Positions 1 to 11,313 of a stretch of DNA of 64,000 nt are shown piece after piece (position 1 is the stretch's first letter; every line of letters starts with the position of its first letter). The DNA comes from Gnetum montanum (Eukaryota > Streptophyta > Gnetopsida > Gnetales > Gnetaceae). The DNA is taken from positions 6,121-70,120 of the forward strand of contig MNCI01026467.1 of assembly GCA_015680685.1 (NCBI GenBank). Direction: 5' to 3'. The notes beneath the pieces are model-generated. The model had not been told where the DNA came from. It made no database searches and saw nothing but the letters and a program-made list of their open reading frames with translations. The position numbers and the translations under genes are program-made.

Positions 1-284
1 ACGCTAGTTAATTTAGACTTGGGAAATTAGTTAGAGTTAGTTAGTTTCTCAACCCTTTCCCTCATAGCTTAGGAGATAAACTAAAAAATACCAAAAAAAT
101 CATATACCTCAGACTTGCTTAACCATACACCGTGACACATACAAGCAAGCCTGGGAAGACAACGAACAATTAACCCCAAGTGTTTCTTGTGGTGTTAAGC
201 CATTTAGTCTGTGGAGTTCGACCAGATCATGCGTGCACACTCGTATTCGTATGGTTGAGTGTAGGGGTACCTCGCCACACATCA
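1..284 (+). mobile_element. 3' end of an A-family LTR, cut by the window start
   Basis: This stretch matches the last ~282 bases of the LTR of element A (11939-12220 and the equivalent part of 34653-35688). It shares the CTAGTTAAT start, the AGGAGATAAAC box, the GGTTGAGTGTAGGGGTACC box and the terminal ATCA. No primer binding site follows the ATCA at 284, whereas A has TGGCACCG directly after its 5' LTR. So this is the right-hand (3') LTR of a + strand element lying mostly outside the window, or a solo LTR. It sets the left border of the nest. Confidence 0.85.
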
Positions 285-301
285 GCTATCTAATGACTAG
301 T

Positions 302-560
302 GTGGGTGTCTCCTTCAAGATTGGGATGTCTCTTTGAATTTGACTTCAACTTTGGGAAGATAGCTCCTTGAAAAGTGGGATGTTCTGTGGAGACATCTCT
401 ATGGAGGCATCTTCTTTGGAAACCAGACATCTCCTATTTTTAGAAGATGTCTTCTCTACATGTACTCCACTTGAGCCAAGACATCTTCTCAACTCTTGGA
501 TTTTGATTCCTGAGGCTTTCTCTTGTTGATTTAGCTTCCTTTCAGCCACTAGAGTATCTT
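302..560 (+). repeat. LTR-like fragment rich in GACATCT motifs (E/F chromovirus family)
   Basis: It begins TGTGGGTGTCTCCTT, like the LTR start of elements E (TGTAGGAATACCTCTT) and F (TGTAGGGATACCTCTT), and carries GGATGTCTC, GGAGACATCTC and AGACATCTC copies as those LTRs do. The similarity fades after ~560 and I cannot find its other end or a TSD. It is probably a truncated LTR. Confidence 0.45.
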
Positions 561-2880
561 CATTTAGCTTTTAGTCTTCAAACTTCTCCATGCTTTCTTG
601 AGTCCTTGTAGTCTCCACTTTGAGATCTCTGTAGATGTCATTTCTTAAGCTCTCCTTCATTCCTTGCACAATCATGACATTCCATAACACATTATAATCT
701 TCATTTTCCTTAAGGTTTTAACATACCAAAAGATCAACATGAATTAATTATATTTTCTTTTTTGTTTTAGTTTATTTTTTAGAATTATCCATTGATCAAA
801 TCCTAGCATGCCCTTATTAGTATAAATACTTATTAATCCTTCCATTAGAGATCATTCATTTTCTTCACTAACATCTAGGAGATAGAGCTTGAGACGAATA
901 CCCTTTTGGATAGAAGAATAGTCTTAGTCAAGCCTACACTATCATCCATGACTATTATAAGTGCTTTCCTGTTAAATCTCATTCTAGGTTTTTCTTGGAT
1001 TTAATTATCAATCTTTGACTTCACTTAGGTTTTGGAGCATATTTGGAATATTTTAAACACGAGGGTTTTTATCTATAATACTACCAATCAAGTGGAAAAT
1101 TTTATTATGATCCTTATCTTTTGGACTTTTTGAATGTTTTTTTGTATGTGCATTCAAAGTTTGTTTTGTTTAGTTTGTGTGGTAAATATTCAACAAATTT
1201 TTTATGGCTTTTATCTATAAGATATGATATATTAATGCATGCTTTTCAAATATGAGATTATAATATAAATTTAATTATGGTTTAATATTACATTTTAAAT
1301 TTTTCTTAGTTTGACTCTATTTTAATTCCATTTTTTATTTTTCAAATTTTTATGACATAAACTAAGAGTTTCTATTTTAATTTGTTTTTTTGAGGTCCAA
1401 GATGTCTCCAAAAGATGATGGTGTAGAAGGTAAAGTTGCTGAAAATGATGGCATATATCCATAAGTATCAATACCAATACATTACAGCCTTATGATAAGG
1501 TTATAATGCATGTCATGTTGAACTCTAATGGTGTTTTTGAATATCATATGAAAAATATAATAGCTTTTGTAAATTATCCTCACATCGATTAGATTTAAAA
1601 AATTGTAGAAATGGCTAGAAACATAGCATCTAGAACTTCACAAAATAATTGAAAGTTTGAAACAAAAACTGATAATATTTTTTGACTTTATGAAAAATTA
1701 AAATACCTTTTATCCCTTATTTTGATAGGAAAACCACTCTTTATAAATCATTTGATGAGTAGGTAGATCATTTATTGGTAAATTGTTTAGTTAAGGTAGG
1801 TAACTCATTCATTAGTATAGTAGATGAGACAATTATTGGATATGTGTTGGTTATGTTTCCCCATTGCCTAGGGTTTGGATTTAAAATTATGTATTTTGTG
1901 TTAGTTTCTACCATTCTTATATTTATTGAAGTCATCATGGACCTACCACTTTTCTTAAAATCCTCAATTTTTATTATGTAGCAATTTATTTTTCTACATA
2001 ACACATTTCTATCCTCAGCTTGGTTAGTTGAATGTTACATTTTGGTATCCAACTAGAAGGTTTGATTAGTATTCATGAATTTTTTAAGTTGGGATTTGAT
2101 TACAAATAGTTTTAAAGATCACAAAGTGGAAAAACCCATAATAACCCAATAGGAAAGTCTTATAAGATGGGGAATTTTTCAATGATAAGAAGATTTTCTA
2201 ACTATATTATTCTAGTGTTTGCATATCAAAGTTGTAGAGAAGAAGCATGCTTGTACAATAGCCAATTATGTTTAAGTAAGATGATAATTAATCTATTTAT
2301 AATTTTTATTTTTTTGGTATTTTAAGTATTTTATTTATCTACTTAAGATAGTGTCAAAGCTTTTTTGTTAACTTTTGTATAAGTAAGAAAAGTTAGGGAG
2401 TTTTTCAATACTTAACTATGGGTCACTACGCAACAAACATGTGTTTAATCTACTAATCCTATGGATGTTAACCTAGGTAGCAGTCCATTAGTAATGGTAT
2501 ATGGAAAGAATAGATAGATTATTATGGTAAATTTCTAAGTTAATGATTTGATGTGTCTCAAATCAATCATTTTATAACTTATTCTAAGTTGAAAAGTTAA
2601 ATATGACTATACAACCTTTAAGGATTTGAACTTTGACAATAATTTAATATGTTTATATTTTACTTGGAGGACTCTATAGTTGGGAGACCACTGATAATTA
2701 TTTTAACATTAGTTTCTCCTCTAGTAATTTGTATAGTGGTCTTCATAAAAGTTGAATATTGGAAGCCTTTGGTAATAAAGAACATATTCAACTTAATATT
2801 TGTACCACTTCTTCTATGGAATAAGTATCTTACAATAGAGCAACACATGAACATAGTATTTAACACAACCTGTAATATTC
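561..2880 (+). other. AT-rich stretch, possible gag remnant of element G
   Basis: No domain is recognised here. An ATG at 1400 (reading MSPKDDGVEGK and soon stopped) precedes a stretch that could be the decayed gag of G, because G's protease starts at about 2890 and gag should lie upstream. No zinc knuckle or primer binding site was found. Short open frames at 1775-1981 and 2649-2948 are not supported by any motif. Confidence 0.25.
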
Positions 2881-3200
2881 ATGGTGTCTCATACTTAATA
2901 TTGTTTGATCTTGGAGCCAATCATTGTTTATGGGTCCTAGAATTCTGAACCAATTACAACTTAAATCTTTATTCATGCACTTATCCTTAGAGGTTCAAAT
3001 AGATAACTCCTCTAGAATAGTGATTAAAAATATCTTCCCTATAACCAAATTGGATATTCAAATGTATTAGTAAAATAGTGACCTCATAGTTATGAACCTT
3101 GGAGAATATGATGTGATTCCTACGATGGATTCATTGTCTAAATATGGATGATGTGTAGATTATAGGAATAAGATATTCATACTTCAATCTCCTTCTAGAA
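2881..3200 (+). pseudogene. G protease remnant
   Basis: Retropepsin-type protease that would cleave the Gag-Pol polyprotein. The frame at 2901 gives LFDLGANH, corresponding to the family LFDSGASH active-site loop with the serine changed. After a frame change at about 3100, GEYDVIPTMDSLSKYG matches the Del/Tekay motif DYDVILGMDWLSKYG. Both landmarks appear in the right order and spacing. Stops and at least one frameshift prevent function. Confidence 0.7.
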
Positions 3201-3446
3201 AATAAGTTATAATTGAAGCAAATAAGAGACAAATGAAACTCACCATTAGTGACAACCAAAAAGCTAAAATAGTTTTACAAGCATAAATACAATTGTTATA
3301 TGATTTTAGTGCATGATGATCCCAAGGAAGATGTGGAGTAGATTTTAATGGTACAAGAGTTCTTGAATGTTCTTAAGAAAGAACTTTCTAGATGATCTCC
3401 TAATAGAGATATTAATTTTGAAATTACCCTTAAGACTAAAATTCAA

Positions 3447-4276
3447 TCAGTTTTTATGGCACCTCATAGGATTTCACTTATGAAAGTTGTAGAACTTAAG
3501 ATATAGATTCAAGAGTTGATACATAAAGATATGATCTAACTAAGAATCTCATGATAGGATTCAATAGTGCTATTTATTATGAAAAAGGATGATAATTTAA
3601 GGTTGTGCATTGATTACAAGTAATTGAATCAGATGACAATCAAGAACAAGTATCCTCTACTAAGGATTGATGATATATTTGATGAACTATAGGAATTCAA
3701 GGTGTTCTCTATGATTAATTTGAAGTTTATCACTAACAAGTTAGAGTGAAGAAGAAGAATATATCTAAGATAGCTTTTAGAACAAGGAATGGATATTATG
3801 AGTTCTTAGTAATGTTCTTTAAAGTCACTAATCTTCTAATAATTCTCATGCATTTGATGAATAATGTGATGCATCCTTACTTGGATTGATTTGTTGTTAT
3901 CTTCATTAATGAAATATTAATTTACTTTAAGGATTAAGAGGAAAAAAAGAAACATTTAAGGATAGTACTATAGATGTTAAAAGAGTAACAACTCTTTACA
4001 CATGTTTTCAAGCATTCCTTTAGAAGAAATAAGTTTAGTTTCTTGGCCATGTGGTATTAAGAGTAGGTATAGTAGTGGACCCTTCTAAAGTATCATTGAT
4101 TAATAATTAATCTATTTCAACCATAATTAATGAAGTTAGAAGCTTCTTGAATTTGACAAGATACTATAGGAGTTGTGGGAAGAATTTCTCTAAAATTACT
4201 TTACCTCTATAAAAGATATTTAAAAAGGAATTTATTTCCTCTTATAGTGATGCTCATCAAAAGGCCTTTGAGGATT
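3447..4276 (+). pseudogene. G reverse transcriptase and start of RNase H (part 1)
   Basis: RNA-dependent DNA polymerase remnant. Readable motifs in order are [61 protein letters not shown] and AFEDL. These match the Del/Tekay order of [44 protein letters not shown] and AFEELK. The YxDD region is not readable and the copy is full of stops. It ends at 4276, where element E is inserted, and continues at 9752. Confidence 0.75.
4272..4276. repeat. TSD GGATT, left copy (element E)
   Basis: GGATT directly precedes the E LTR and is repeated at 9752-9756 directly after it. The site lies in the AFEDLK codons of G's RNase H. Confidence 0.8.
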
Positions 4277-5225
4277 TGGTATAGAAACATCTCATTTGAT
4301 CCCATTTTCCTCTTCCCTACATGTGGATTTTGCAAGTTTTAGGCTTTGTGGGGACATCTTAGAGATTAATGAGACATCTTGTCTAAGAGTTGGGACTTCA
4401 TAGAAGACATCTAAAACATGTAGAAGAAATCTCTACTAAGAGTTGAGTCTTTACAAGCGATGTCTCACATTGGGCAAGAGACATCTTAAATTTTTGAAGT
4501 CATATTCCAAACTACTAGGATGTCTCAAATGAGGTATAGTAGCCAAGAGGAGACATCTCACTCATGAAGGATACGTCTCCAAGACTCTAGAGACATCTCT
4601 CTTAAAATATGTATTTAATAGCAAGACATCTAGAGGCGGTTAGAGATGATCTATAGGATTGAGGAAACTTCTAAAATTGCCTATTCCATTTCAATAAATA
4701 GCCAAATAAATGAAGAAAAGGATCAAAATAGTGTGGGATCTTTAACTTAAGCTTCAAAAAGGTTTTCTAGGATTTTTCTCTTACTTGGTTAATAAATATT
4801 GGCTTGTTTCATGCCTGTAAAAATGAGAGATATAAGTTTAATGTCATGCGATGTCATGAAAGCACATGTGAAACATGCATGAGTGTGTATGCAACTCTTG
4901 ATCAATTGATTGAGTGTTAGCTATATGCCTCTTGTATCTTATGAGTTGAGATATCAATACCAAGTTATGGAAGAGATTCTCTCTTGATTATGTCTTGCAT
5001 TAAGAATAACTATTATGGTGTTATAAAGCCCCATGCTTTGCAATATCATTTGAGTATTTGTGAGGGATTATTTTGGATGTTTTGTAGGTTTTGGAATCCA
5101 ATATAATCTTCTTTCATTAATAATAGATAGATAGCTTTCTTTTCTTCTAGTAAATTTTTTGTCTTATCATAATATCTATATTTTATGTTTGGAAGGTAAA
5201 TTAATATTTGAGGGAACCTAATCCA
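4277..5225 (+). repeat. E 5' LTR
   Basis: It pairs with 8808-9751. Shared landmarks are the AGACATCT-rich first 350 bases, the AATAAATAGCCAAATAAATG box, the GGTTAATAAATATTG box and the GGAAGGT...GAACCTA end. It starts TGGTATAGAAACATCTC against TGTAGGAATACCTC in the 3' copy. Many copies of GAGACA/TGTCTC are present, for example in GGAGACATCTCAC and AGAGACATCTCTC. Confidence 0.85.
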
Positions 5226-5234
5226 TCTAATTAT

Positions 5235-5248
5235 TGGTATTGGAGCTT
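5235..5248 (+). other. E primer binding site (initiator Met type)
   Basis: TGGTATTGGAGCTT lies 10 bases after the LTR. The usual chromovirus site complementary to initiator tRNA-Met is TGGTATCAGAGC, so two changes have occurred. Minus-strand DNA synthesis would begin here. Confidence 0.8.
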
Positions 5249-5297
5249 AGTGTTAATTCTTTCTTGAAAACTTGATTACATATCTTGTCACATTTAG

Positions 5298-6480
5298 ATG
5301 TTACCTAAGAAGAAATAAGTTCAAGACCTAAATAGAAACATGGAGAGCATGAAGTATAACTTCCAATTTATGGTTACTTGATTGGATGAGATCAATGCAA
5401 ATATTAATTGAAATATCACCTAGCCATATCCAAACACATAGAGGTGATGAGCATTCATGTTTAGATGAAGAAGTTTTACATCCTAGTGGAGATGAAGCTG
5501 ATGATAAGGATTCATAATCCAACTATGGAAGTATAGGAACCCATCAGCTAAGGATTTCCATGGGAATAAGTCCTATTCCTCATATAAGAATTCTAAGGAC
5601 TCCAAAAGTGGCAACGACTTCTTCTCTAGGTAAGCTAGATGAGGAAGATGAGGCAAGGCTTTCTAGAGTATTTAATAATTCTACTAGACTTTTATACATT
5701 TATTCAAAGACTTTTAATTGTATAAATTGCACCAATGAATTTTAAAGTTGGCTAAAGGAACTTGACAAGTACTTTGAGTTGGAAGAGGTATTGAATCACT
5801 TGAGGGTACTAATTGCTAAATCTAGATTAGAATATATGGCTTCTACTTGGTGGGAAAAGGAGTTCCAATGTTGTGAAAGACAAAATGGTAAATCCATTAA
5901 AGATTGGAATTTGATGAAATAGAAGTTAAGAAGAAAATTTGAATAGTCTTGTTAGAGATAAGAGACCATTATGAAGTTTAAATTCCTAAGACAAGATGAC
6001 AAGGATGTTAAAGAATTTTACCTCAAATTTTATGATATATTCCATCAAGCTAAACTCAACTAGGAGGAGTATGAATAGGCTTCAATCTTTTTAGGATATC
6101 TCAAAATGATACACTAGTAATATTTATCTTGTTATGAGCTACAAACTCTTTATAAGTATTATAATTTGACCTCAAGATAGAAAATATATTAAGTGGACTT
6201 GGAAAAAAGAGTAAACAAACTTTTAAGGAGAAGGATCAAGGATCCAAATTTGAAAAAGGATCCAAATCCAAATCTGAAGACAAGGATGACATCCATAATA
6301 AGAAGATAGCTAAGGAAGATGAGAATGACCAAGACAAGAAGAACCTAGGTAAGGGAGATAAGGATCAAGGTAGAAGCTCATCCAAGATTTAATGCTTCAA
6401 GTTTCAATAATGGGGACACAAGAAATGGGAATGTCCACTTTATAAGGAAGATAAGGGAAAAGATGTGTAAACTACAAAGA
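5298..6480 (+). pseudogene. E gag remnant with zinc knuckle
   Basis: Capsid/nucleocapsid polyprotein remnant. The body contains WLKELDKYFELEEV, ASTWWEKEF, SIKDWNLMK and KEFYLKFYDIFHQAKL, the layout of the Retrotrans_gag domain (a single-file helical segment then a W-W-E motif). At about 6385-6450 CFKFQ-WGHKKWECP is a CCHC knuckle whose second cysteine is now phenylalanine. A lysine/aspartate-rich stretch (6220-6370) precedes it. At least a dozen stops, mostly TAG, are spread through it. Confidence 0.75.
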
Positions 6481-6599
6481 TGGAGGATACATCAACTTAA
6501 GCTCTTCAAAGAGGTAATCCTAATGGCCCCCAAGATTAAGGAAGTTTCTGAACTAAATTCTTATGCATTCATGTGGAATGTGAATAAAGGAGATAATAT

Positions 6600-7005
6600 C
6601 AATAAAAAACTATTATTTCATATTTGGGCTAGATGATTGCTTATTAGGGAATGGATTCATTTTTTTATTGATGGAGAATCCCAAGAAAATGTTATTTCTT
6701 CTATGGTAGTTGCTAGATTTGTATTAGTAACTAATCCTTATCATAGATCCTATAAGATGCATTGGTTATCTAGATATTTCTCTCACAACGTAAGGGAATA
6801 ATGTACTTTGAAATTTAAAATTGAAAGTTTTCATGATGTTGTAAAGTGTTACATGCTTTCAATAGATTATGTTTATGCAATTATTACTAGAGCTTGGAAT
6901 TTTGACAATGTTGTTCAATTTGATAAAGCGAGAAAAGTATTGAGTGTAGCTATATCTGATGGAATCCATGAGTTGATTCCCATTACAGCTAAGCAAGTGA
7001 GGTAG
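6600..7005 (+). pseudogene. E protease remnant
   Basis: FIDGESQENVISS at about 6660 corresponds to the chromovirus protease loop (DGGS-ENVIS), then YKMHWLSRYF, CTLKFKIESFHDVVKCYMLSID and ITRAWNFDNVVQFDKARKV. The last matches the LLGRPWQFDR-V-HDG-RN motif that closes this domain. From 6808 to 7005 one frame stays open. The fold is recognisable but the catalytic loop is altered. Confidence 0.75.
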
Positions 7006-7129
7006 TAGAGCTCACTTAATGCTTTCTTAATCCTTCTAGGAAATAGGACATATATTAAGGAACATGATGAAATAGGTTTTGGATTTGTTATTATATCAAC
7101 AGTTGCTTCTAACCATGATGATGTGTAGG

Positions 7130-7490
7130 TTGAACTTCCTACAAGTGTGCTAGGCTTAAAGAAGAAATTTCCTAATGAGGGAATTATATCTTGAAGATAT
7201 TTAAGAGAAAATTAGATGGATTATCACAAATGAGGGATGTAATGCATTAGATTGATTTCATCTCTAGTGCTATCATTTCTAACAATAAAGCATATCAAAT
7301 GGCACTGAATCAATGGGTAGAATTAAAAAGCCAAGTAGAGGATTTACTTGCAAATGGCTTCATGAGGGATTCCATTTCACTTTATGTTGTTCCAATAGTG
7401 CTTGTTCCATGGGAGGAGTAACAAAATTGGAAAAGCCAATGTGGTGGCTAATGCATTGTCTAGAATTCATGTGGTGAATCTTAGAATATG
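7130..7490 (+). pseudogene. E RT entry fused to RNase H exit (deletion junction)
   Basis: After protease the linker ELPTSVLGLKKKFPNEG is followed by a segment like the RT entry (AYQMALNQWVELKSQVEDLLANGFMRDS, VVPIVLVP). Almost at once GKANVVANALSRIHVVNL follows, which is the end of RNase H (GKANVVADALSR). So all RT motifs and most of RNase H are deleted between about 7410 and 7430. The fusion makes E unable to copy itself. Confidence 0.7.
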
Positions 7491-7499
7491 ATTTTTCTA

Positions 7500-8090
7500 A
7501 TTCATATAAACATGATGATGAATCCTTTAAATAGAAGAAACCATTGGAATTGGGAACTTCTACATCAAACCTTGAAGCTGTAAGGTTTAATAAGATTGAA
7601 CAACCACATGTTGAAGATCCATTTAAACCAATGTTGAATGGGAGTAACCATTAAGAGGTAAGAAACTATGAGCTTTACCTTATTAATGATTGTAATATCT
7701 CTCATGTGGAAGCTAGGGTATTAAATGCTAGTTTTGAACTTTAGCTTGATAATGATCTTTTCCATTGTAATGATGAGAATCATGATCATTATGATGATAG
7801 TAATGAAGCTATCAATTATGTTTTGCATGATGAAAGCAATGCAACTTTTGATCCCATTATTAGTAGAAGACTAATAATGGTAATATATCTAAATTCATAT
7901 TTGATAATTATGGCTATATTAGTAGTCATAATAAGAAGGTCATTATTGAGGTAAATGTAAACATGGATAGTGATGAACTTGATTGTCCTAGTTGTGAAAC
8001 AAATAGACAATGTGAAGGTAATCTACATTGTGATTTTGATGGTAAAAGAAGAATGAGTGAGAGACTTTCCAATACCAAGAAGAAGAAGAA
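7500..8090 (+). other. E: acidic segment of unknown origin in place of integrase core
   Basis: Where catalytic integrase should lie there is a stretch with no integrase motif. One frame reads an Asp/Asn/His-rich segment (FHCNDENHDHYDDSNEAIN) that stays open for about 50 codons. It ends with a lysine run (NTKKKKKAEL) just before the integrase C-terminal region. It could be a fusion of foreign sequence or a strongly altered linker. I do not recognise it. Confidence 0.4.
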
Positions 8091-8099
8091 GGCTGAACT

Positions 8100-8740
8100 T
8101 TAATACGATAATGTTTTTCATGTTGTTATTAACAAAATTCCATTTAAGGTTAACTATGATTTTTATCCTAAGATGGTAGATACTTTGAAGAGCTTTGATG
8201 GTGAAGCTCAACTTAGTGCTAAATTTGTATAAGAGATAAGGGATCTCCATGTACAAGTAAAAGTAAGTCTTGAGAAGAAAGATGAAGAGAAAGTCCTTAA
8301 GAAAAATGAGAGCAAACTAAAGCTAAATTTTATGATTGATGACTTGGTTTAGATGCACTTGAAAAATAAGTAGTTGATAGGTGTTAATTTCTTCAAGTTA
8401 AAAGCTAAGAGGAGAGAATATTTTAGAATTAAGACTAGGATTAATGATAATGTTTTTGAAATTGGTTTCCCAAATAATGTTGGTATGTAATTTTTGTTTA
8501 ATGTTTTAGATCTTACATTCTATCATGAAATAGTTAATGAGGAGATCATGTAGGATAGCATCAATGAGTTGACAAGGGCTATTGATCAATCCAAGCCTTC
8601 AATACAAAGGAAGGCAATTGTACTCAAGTGGAGGGAAGCTTTAAGCACTCAAGAAGTGGAGAGGCATGAGTACTTAATCCATTTGAAAGATTAGTCCATT
8701 GATGATGTTGTATGGATCCATGACATCAAACTTTATGAGT
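8100..8740 (+). pseudogene. E integrase C-terminal region with chromodomain-like end
   Basis: Motifs in order are FHVVINKIPFKVNYDFYPK (target-joining tail of the catalytic domain), IRDLHVQVKVSLEKK, DDLVWMHL-type GPY/F entry, KLKAKRREYFRIKTRINDN and FNVLDLTFYH. The end reads RKAIVLKWREALS, YLIHLKD and VVWIHDIKL, which fits a chromodomain (YLV-WKG---E--TW---L) used by chromoviruses to steer integration to marked chromatin. Six or more TAG/TAA stops lie in an otherwise continuous frame. Confidence 0.75.
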
Positions 8741-8790
8741 GGGCGATGAGTTCAACCCCTACTCTCTTATTCACATGAGTTCACTTTCTG

Positions 8791-8807
8791 AAGGATGGGA
8801 GAGCCAA
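8791..8807 (+). other. E polypurine tract
   Basis: AAGGATGGGAGAG followed by CCAA sits directly before the 3' LTR. Element F has AAAGGATGGGAGATCTGG in the same place on its strand, so this is the family's plus-strand primer. Confidence 0.7.
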
Positions 8808-9751
8808 TGTAGGAATACCTCTTCGAATCCACTTTTTCTCTTTCTTATATATAATTTTTATAGGTTTCAAGTTCTATGGGAATGTCTTGAAGGTCAAGAA
8901 GACATCTTGTACAAAAGCTAGAACTTCATAGGAGATGTCTAAAACATGTAGGAGATGTATTTGCCAAGAGTTGAGTCTTCGTAGAAGACATTTTACCTTG
9001 GATAGAAGATGTCTTGAAATTTATGAAGATGTCTCTCCAGAGTGGGATATCTCCCAAACTACTGAGACACCTCTCAAACTACTAGAGACATCTCAACCAA
9101 GAGAAGACATTTCACCCATGAAGGAGACATCTCTTTTGAAAGATGTGTTTAACAATAGGACACCCTAGGGAGATCAAAGATGACTTGTATGACTAGAAAA
9201 ACTTCTGAAATTATCTATTCCATTTTTAAAAATAGCCAAATAAATGGATAAAGAGATGAAAATAGCATGGGATCATCAATTTGAGCTTAAGAAATATTTC
9301 CTAGGATTTTTGTATTGCTTGGTTAATAAATATTGATTTGTTTCATGCTTATACGTAAGAAAAGATGGGAGTGAGATGTCATAAGAGCATATGTGAAAAG
9401 TGCATGAGTGTGTATATAGCTCTTGGTTAATGAATTAAGTGTTAACTTGGTGTCTCTTATGCCTTATGATTTGAGATATTAGTCCCAAATTATGAGAGAG
9501 ATTCTCTCTTTGTTATGTCTTGCATTAAGAATAGTCATTGTGGGATTGTAGAGCTTTGTTCTTTGCAACATTGTTTGAATGTTTGTAAGGGATTTTTTTG
9601 GATGCTTTGTGGATTTTGGATCCCCAATGTAATCTTCTTTCATTAATTGAAGATCGATAGTCTTCTTATTTTCTAGAAATTTATTTATCTTATCATAATA
9701 TTTGGTTATAGTGTTTGGAAGGTGAATTGATAATGGAGTGAACCTACTCTA
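8808..9751 (+). repeat. E 3' LTR
   Basis: Begins TGTAGGAATACCTCTT and ends just before the TSD GGATT at 9752-9756. Dense with GAGACA/TGTCTC motifs (ATGTCTCTCC, TGAGACACCTCTC, AGAGACATCTC, GGAGACATCTC). It is clearly the partner of 4277-5225. Confidence 0.85.
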
Positions 9752-10190
9752 GGATTTAAAGAAGATATTGATCATAGTACCTATAATAATCTCACTAAAT
9801 CTTGGAAATTTTTATTACATCTACATTAATGCTTCTAGAAAATAATTGGAATGATTTTTCATGAAAGAAGAAAAGGTAGTGACTTACACTTCTAGACAAT
9901 TGAAACCTAATGATATTAGATATTTAATGCATAATCTAGAATTTAGTATAATAATTTTTTATCTTAAAATTTGAAGGTACTACTTATATGGTAAACATAT
10001 TATACTTTGGATAGATCATAAATGCTTGTAGTATGTGATGAATTAACCATAAATGAACATGAGGCAAAGGAGGTGGATTAATCTTCTAATAGATTTTGAC
10101 TTCATAATTCAATATCATCCTAGTAAGGGTAACAAAATAGTAGATGTGTGAAGTAGGATAGCTAGAAAACTCTACAGCCTCATTATCTTA
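9752..10190 (+). pseudogene. G RNase H (part 2)
   Basis: Continues the RNase H interrupted at 4276. Motifs include [29 protein letters not shown] and NMRQRRWINLLIDFDFIIQYHPSKGNK. These match VIAYASRQLK, RHYLYG--C-IFTDHKSL and NMRQRRWLELLKDYD--I-YHPGKAN of Del/Tekay elements. It degrades the RNA strand during reverse transcription. Multiple stops. Confidence 0.75.
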
Positions 10191-10229
10191 TCTACCCTAA
10201 GAAATAAGATAATCTCATAACAACTCTTA

Positions 10230-10559
10230 GAGCCTTGGTGTTAAGAATAGATAACGTTTTTAGAATGTCATATGTTTTTAGTAGATAGCTTTAACTTGTT
10301 AAGATTTAATAATAAACGGTATGTCTAAGCATTAGTTAAACAAAAGCTTCTTGATGAGGCTCACTTCAATAAATATTAGATTCATGCTAGCAGTGATAAG
10401 ATGTACTAGAATATTAGAAGGAATTATTGGTGTCCTGGCATGAAGAGAGATGTAAAAGAATATGTGGCTAAGTACTTGGTGCACCAGTAGGTCAACACAA
10501 AGCATCAAAGGCCTAGTAGTTACCTTCATCACAAGGTCATTCTATAGTGGAAGTGAAAA
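10230..10559 (+). pseudogene. G integrase (part 1, zinc-binding region)
   Basis: LLDEAHFNKY-IHASSDKMY, RRNYWCPGMKRDVKEYVAK and TKHQRPSSYL match the HHCC region of Del/Tekay integrase ([44 protein letters not shown]). Both zinc cysteines (CLVCQ in the family) are lost, here YLVHQ. Coding breaks at TGGAAGTGAAAA (10548-10559), where element H is inserted, and resumes at 43044. Confidence 0.75.
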
Positions 10560-11218
10560 TGTAACACTCTGCTAACCATTCTTAGGCATTGCTTATGTAA
10601 ATTACATAAATATGCAAACATAAAATTATTATTACCAAAAATAAATGAGTGCCAAGAGAAACTTAATAAGTAAAGTAGTAAGCATTTATAAGTAGATGCA
10701 TAGAAGTCCCATATATATCAAACCTAATCTATCCACTACCACAATGGGACATAACCTATTTTTCGAAGACAAAAAATAATAATAATTGTGATGAGGAAAT
10801 AATAGTGGAACTTAAACATAACATAAACAACAAAAAATAGAAATTTTATTAACATCTAATAATCCACATGAGAAAAAATGTAAAAAATCCAATTATAGCT
10901 TCCTCTAATATGTATTAGTAATAACTAGATGAAATTAGTAAATGCATAATGAAATGTAACATAATCAACATCCAAAATAAAATTGACCTATACTAAAAAT
11001 AGGAAAAACACAATACAAGTTCTACAATTAATACTAAATCCATAATTTTAGCTAAACATTATAGCATATAATCCAATGTAAATTGAAACACAAATCTTAA
11101 TAAAACATTTTTAAAACATGAATTGATCATTAGCAGTATCCTCTAAATCCTAGTTATCTAACCTAGAATAATCACTTGAAAATCACTCAAACCAAAGGAA
11201 TTTGTCCTAAGACAAAGT
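10560..11218 (+). other. H left segment, non-coding AT-rich
   Basis: The first 659 bases of H. No open frame or protein motif seen. It includes the TGTAACACTC terminus and many A-rich runs. Confidence 0.5.
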
Positions 11219-11223
11219 ATGAT
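11219..11223. repeat. TSD ATGAT, left copy (element A)
   Basis: ATGAT precedes the A 5' LTR and is repeated at 35689-35693 directly after the A 3' LTR. The match is perfect. Confidence 0.9.
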
Positions 11224-11305
11224 TGATGAGACGCAATATGCACAAGCCGCGATATCGCATCCCCTCCGATATTGCGTACGCGATATCGCAGTCTGCCGTC
11301 AAATC

Positions 11306-11313
11306 TATAAATA
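11306..11313 (+). promoter_or_regulatory. TATA box of A 5' LTR
   Basis: TATAAATA after the palindrome cluster, in the same context in the 3' LTR (34766-34773) and in the 3' LTR of C (57707-57714). It would drive the genomic transcript, with a start some 30 bases downstream. Confidence 0.65.

Larger units (their letters stand above)
4277..9751 (+). mobile_element. Element E: chromovirus (Reina-like) with internal deletions
   Basis: A 5.5 kb LTR retrotransposon bounded by two ~945 bp LTRs and a perfect 5-bp TSD (GGATT). Order is LTR, Met-type primer binding site, gag with one zinc knuckle, protease, a stub of RT, a stub of the end of RNase H, integrase C-terminal part with a chromodomain-like segment, polypurine tract, LTR. 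The core of RT, most of RNase H and the catalytic integrase are missing. The protease style (DGESQENVIS, YKMHWL) and the C-terminal chromodomain-like motif put it among chromoviruses. Confidence 0.85.
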
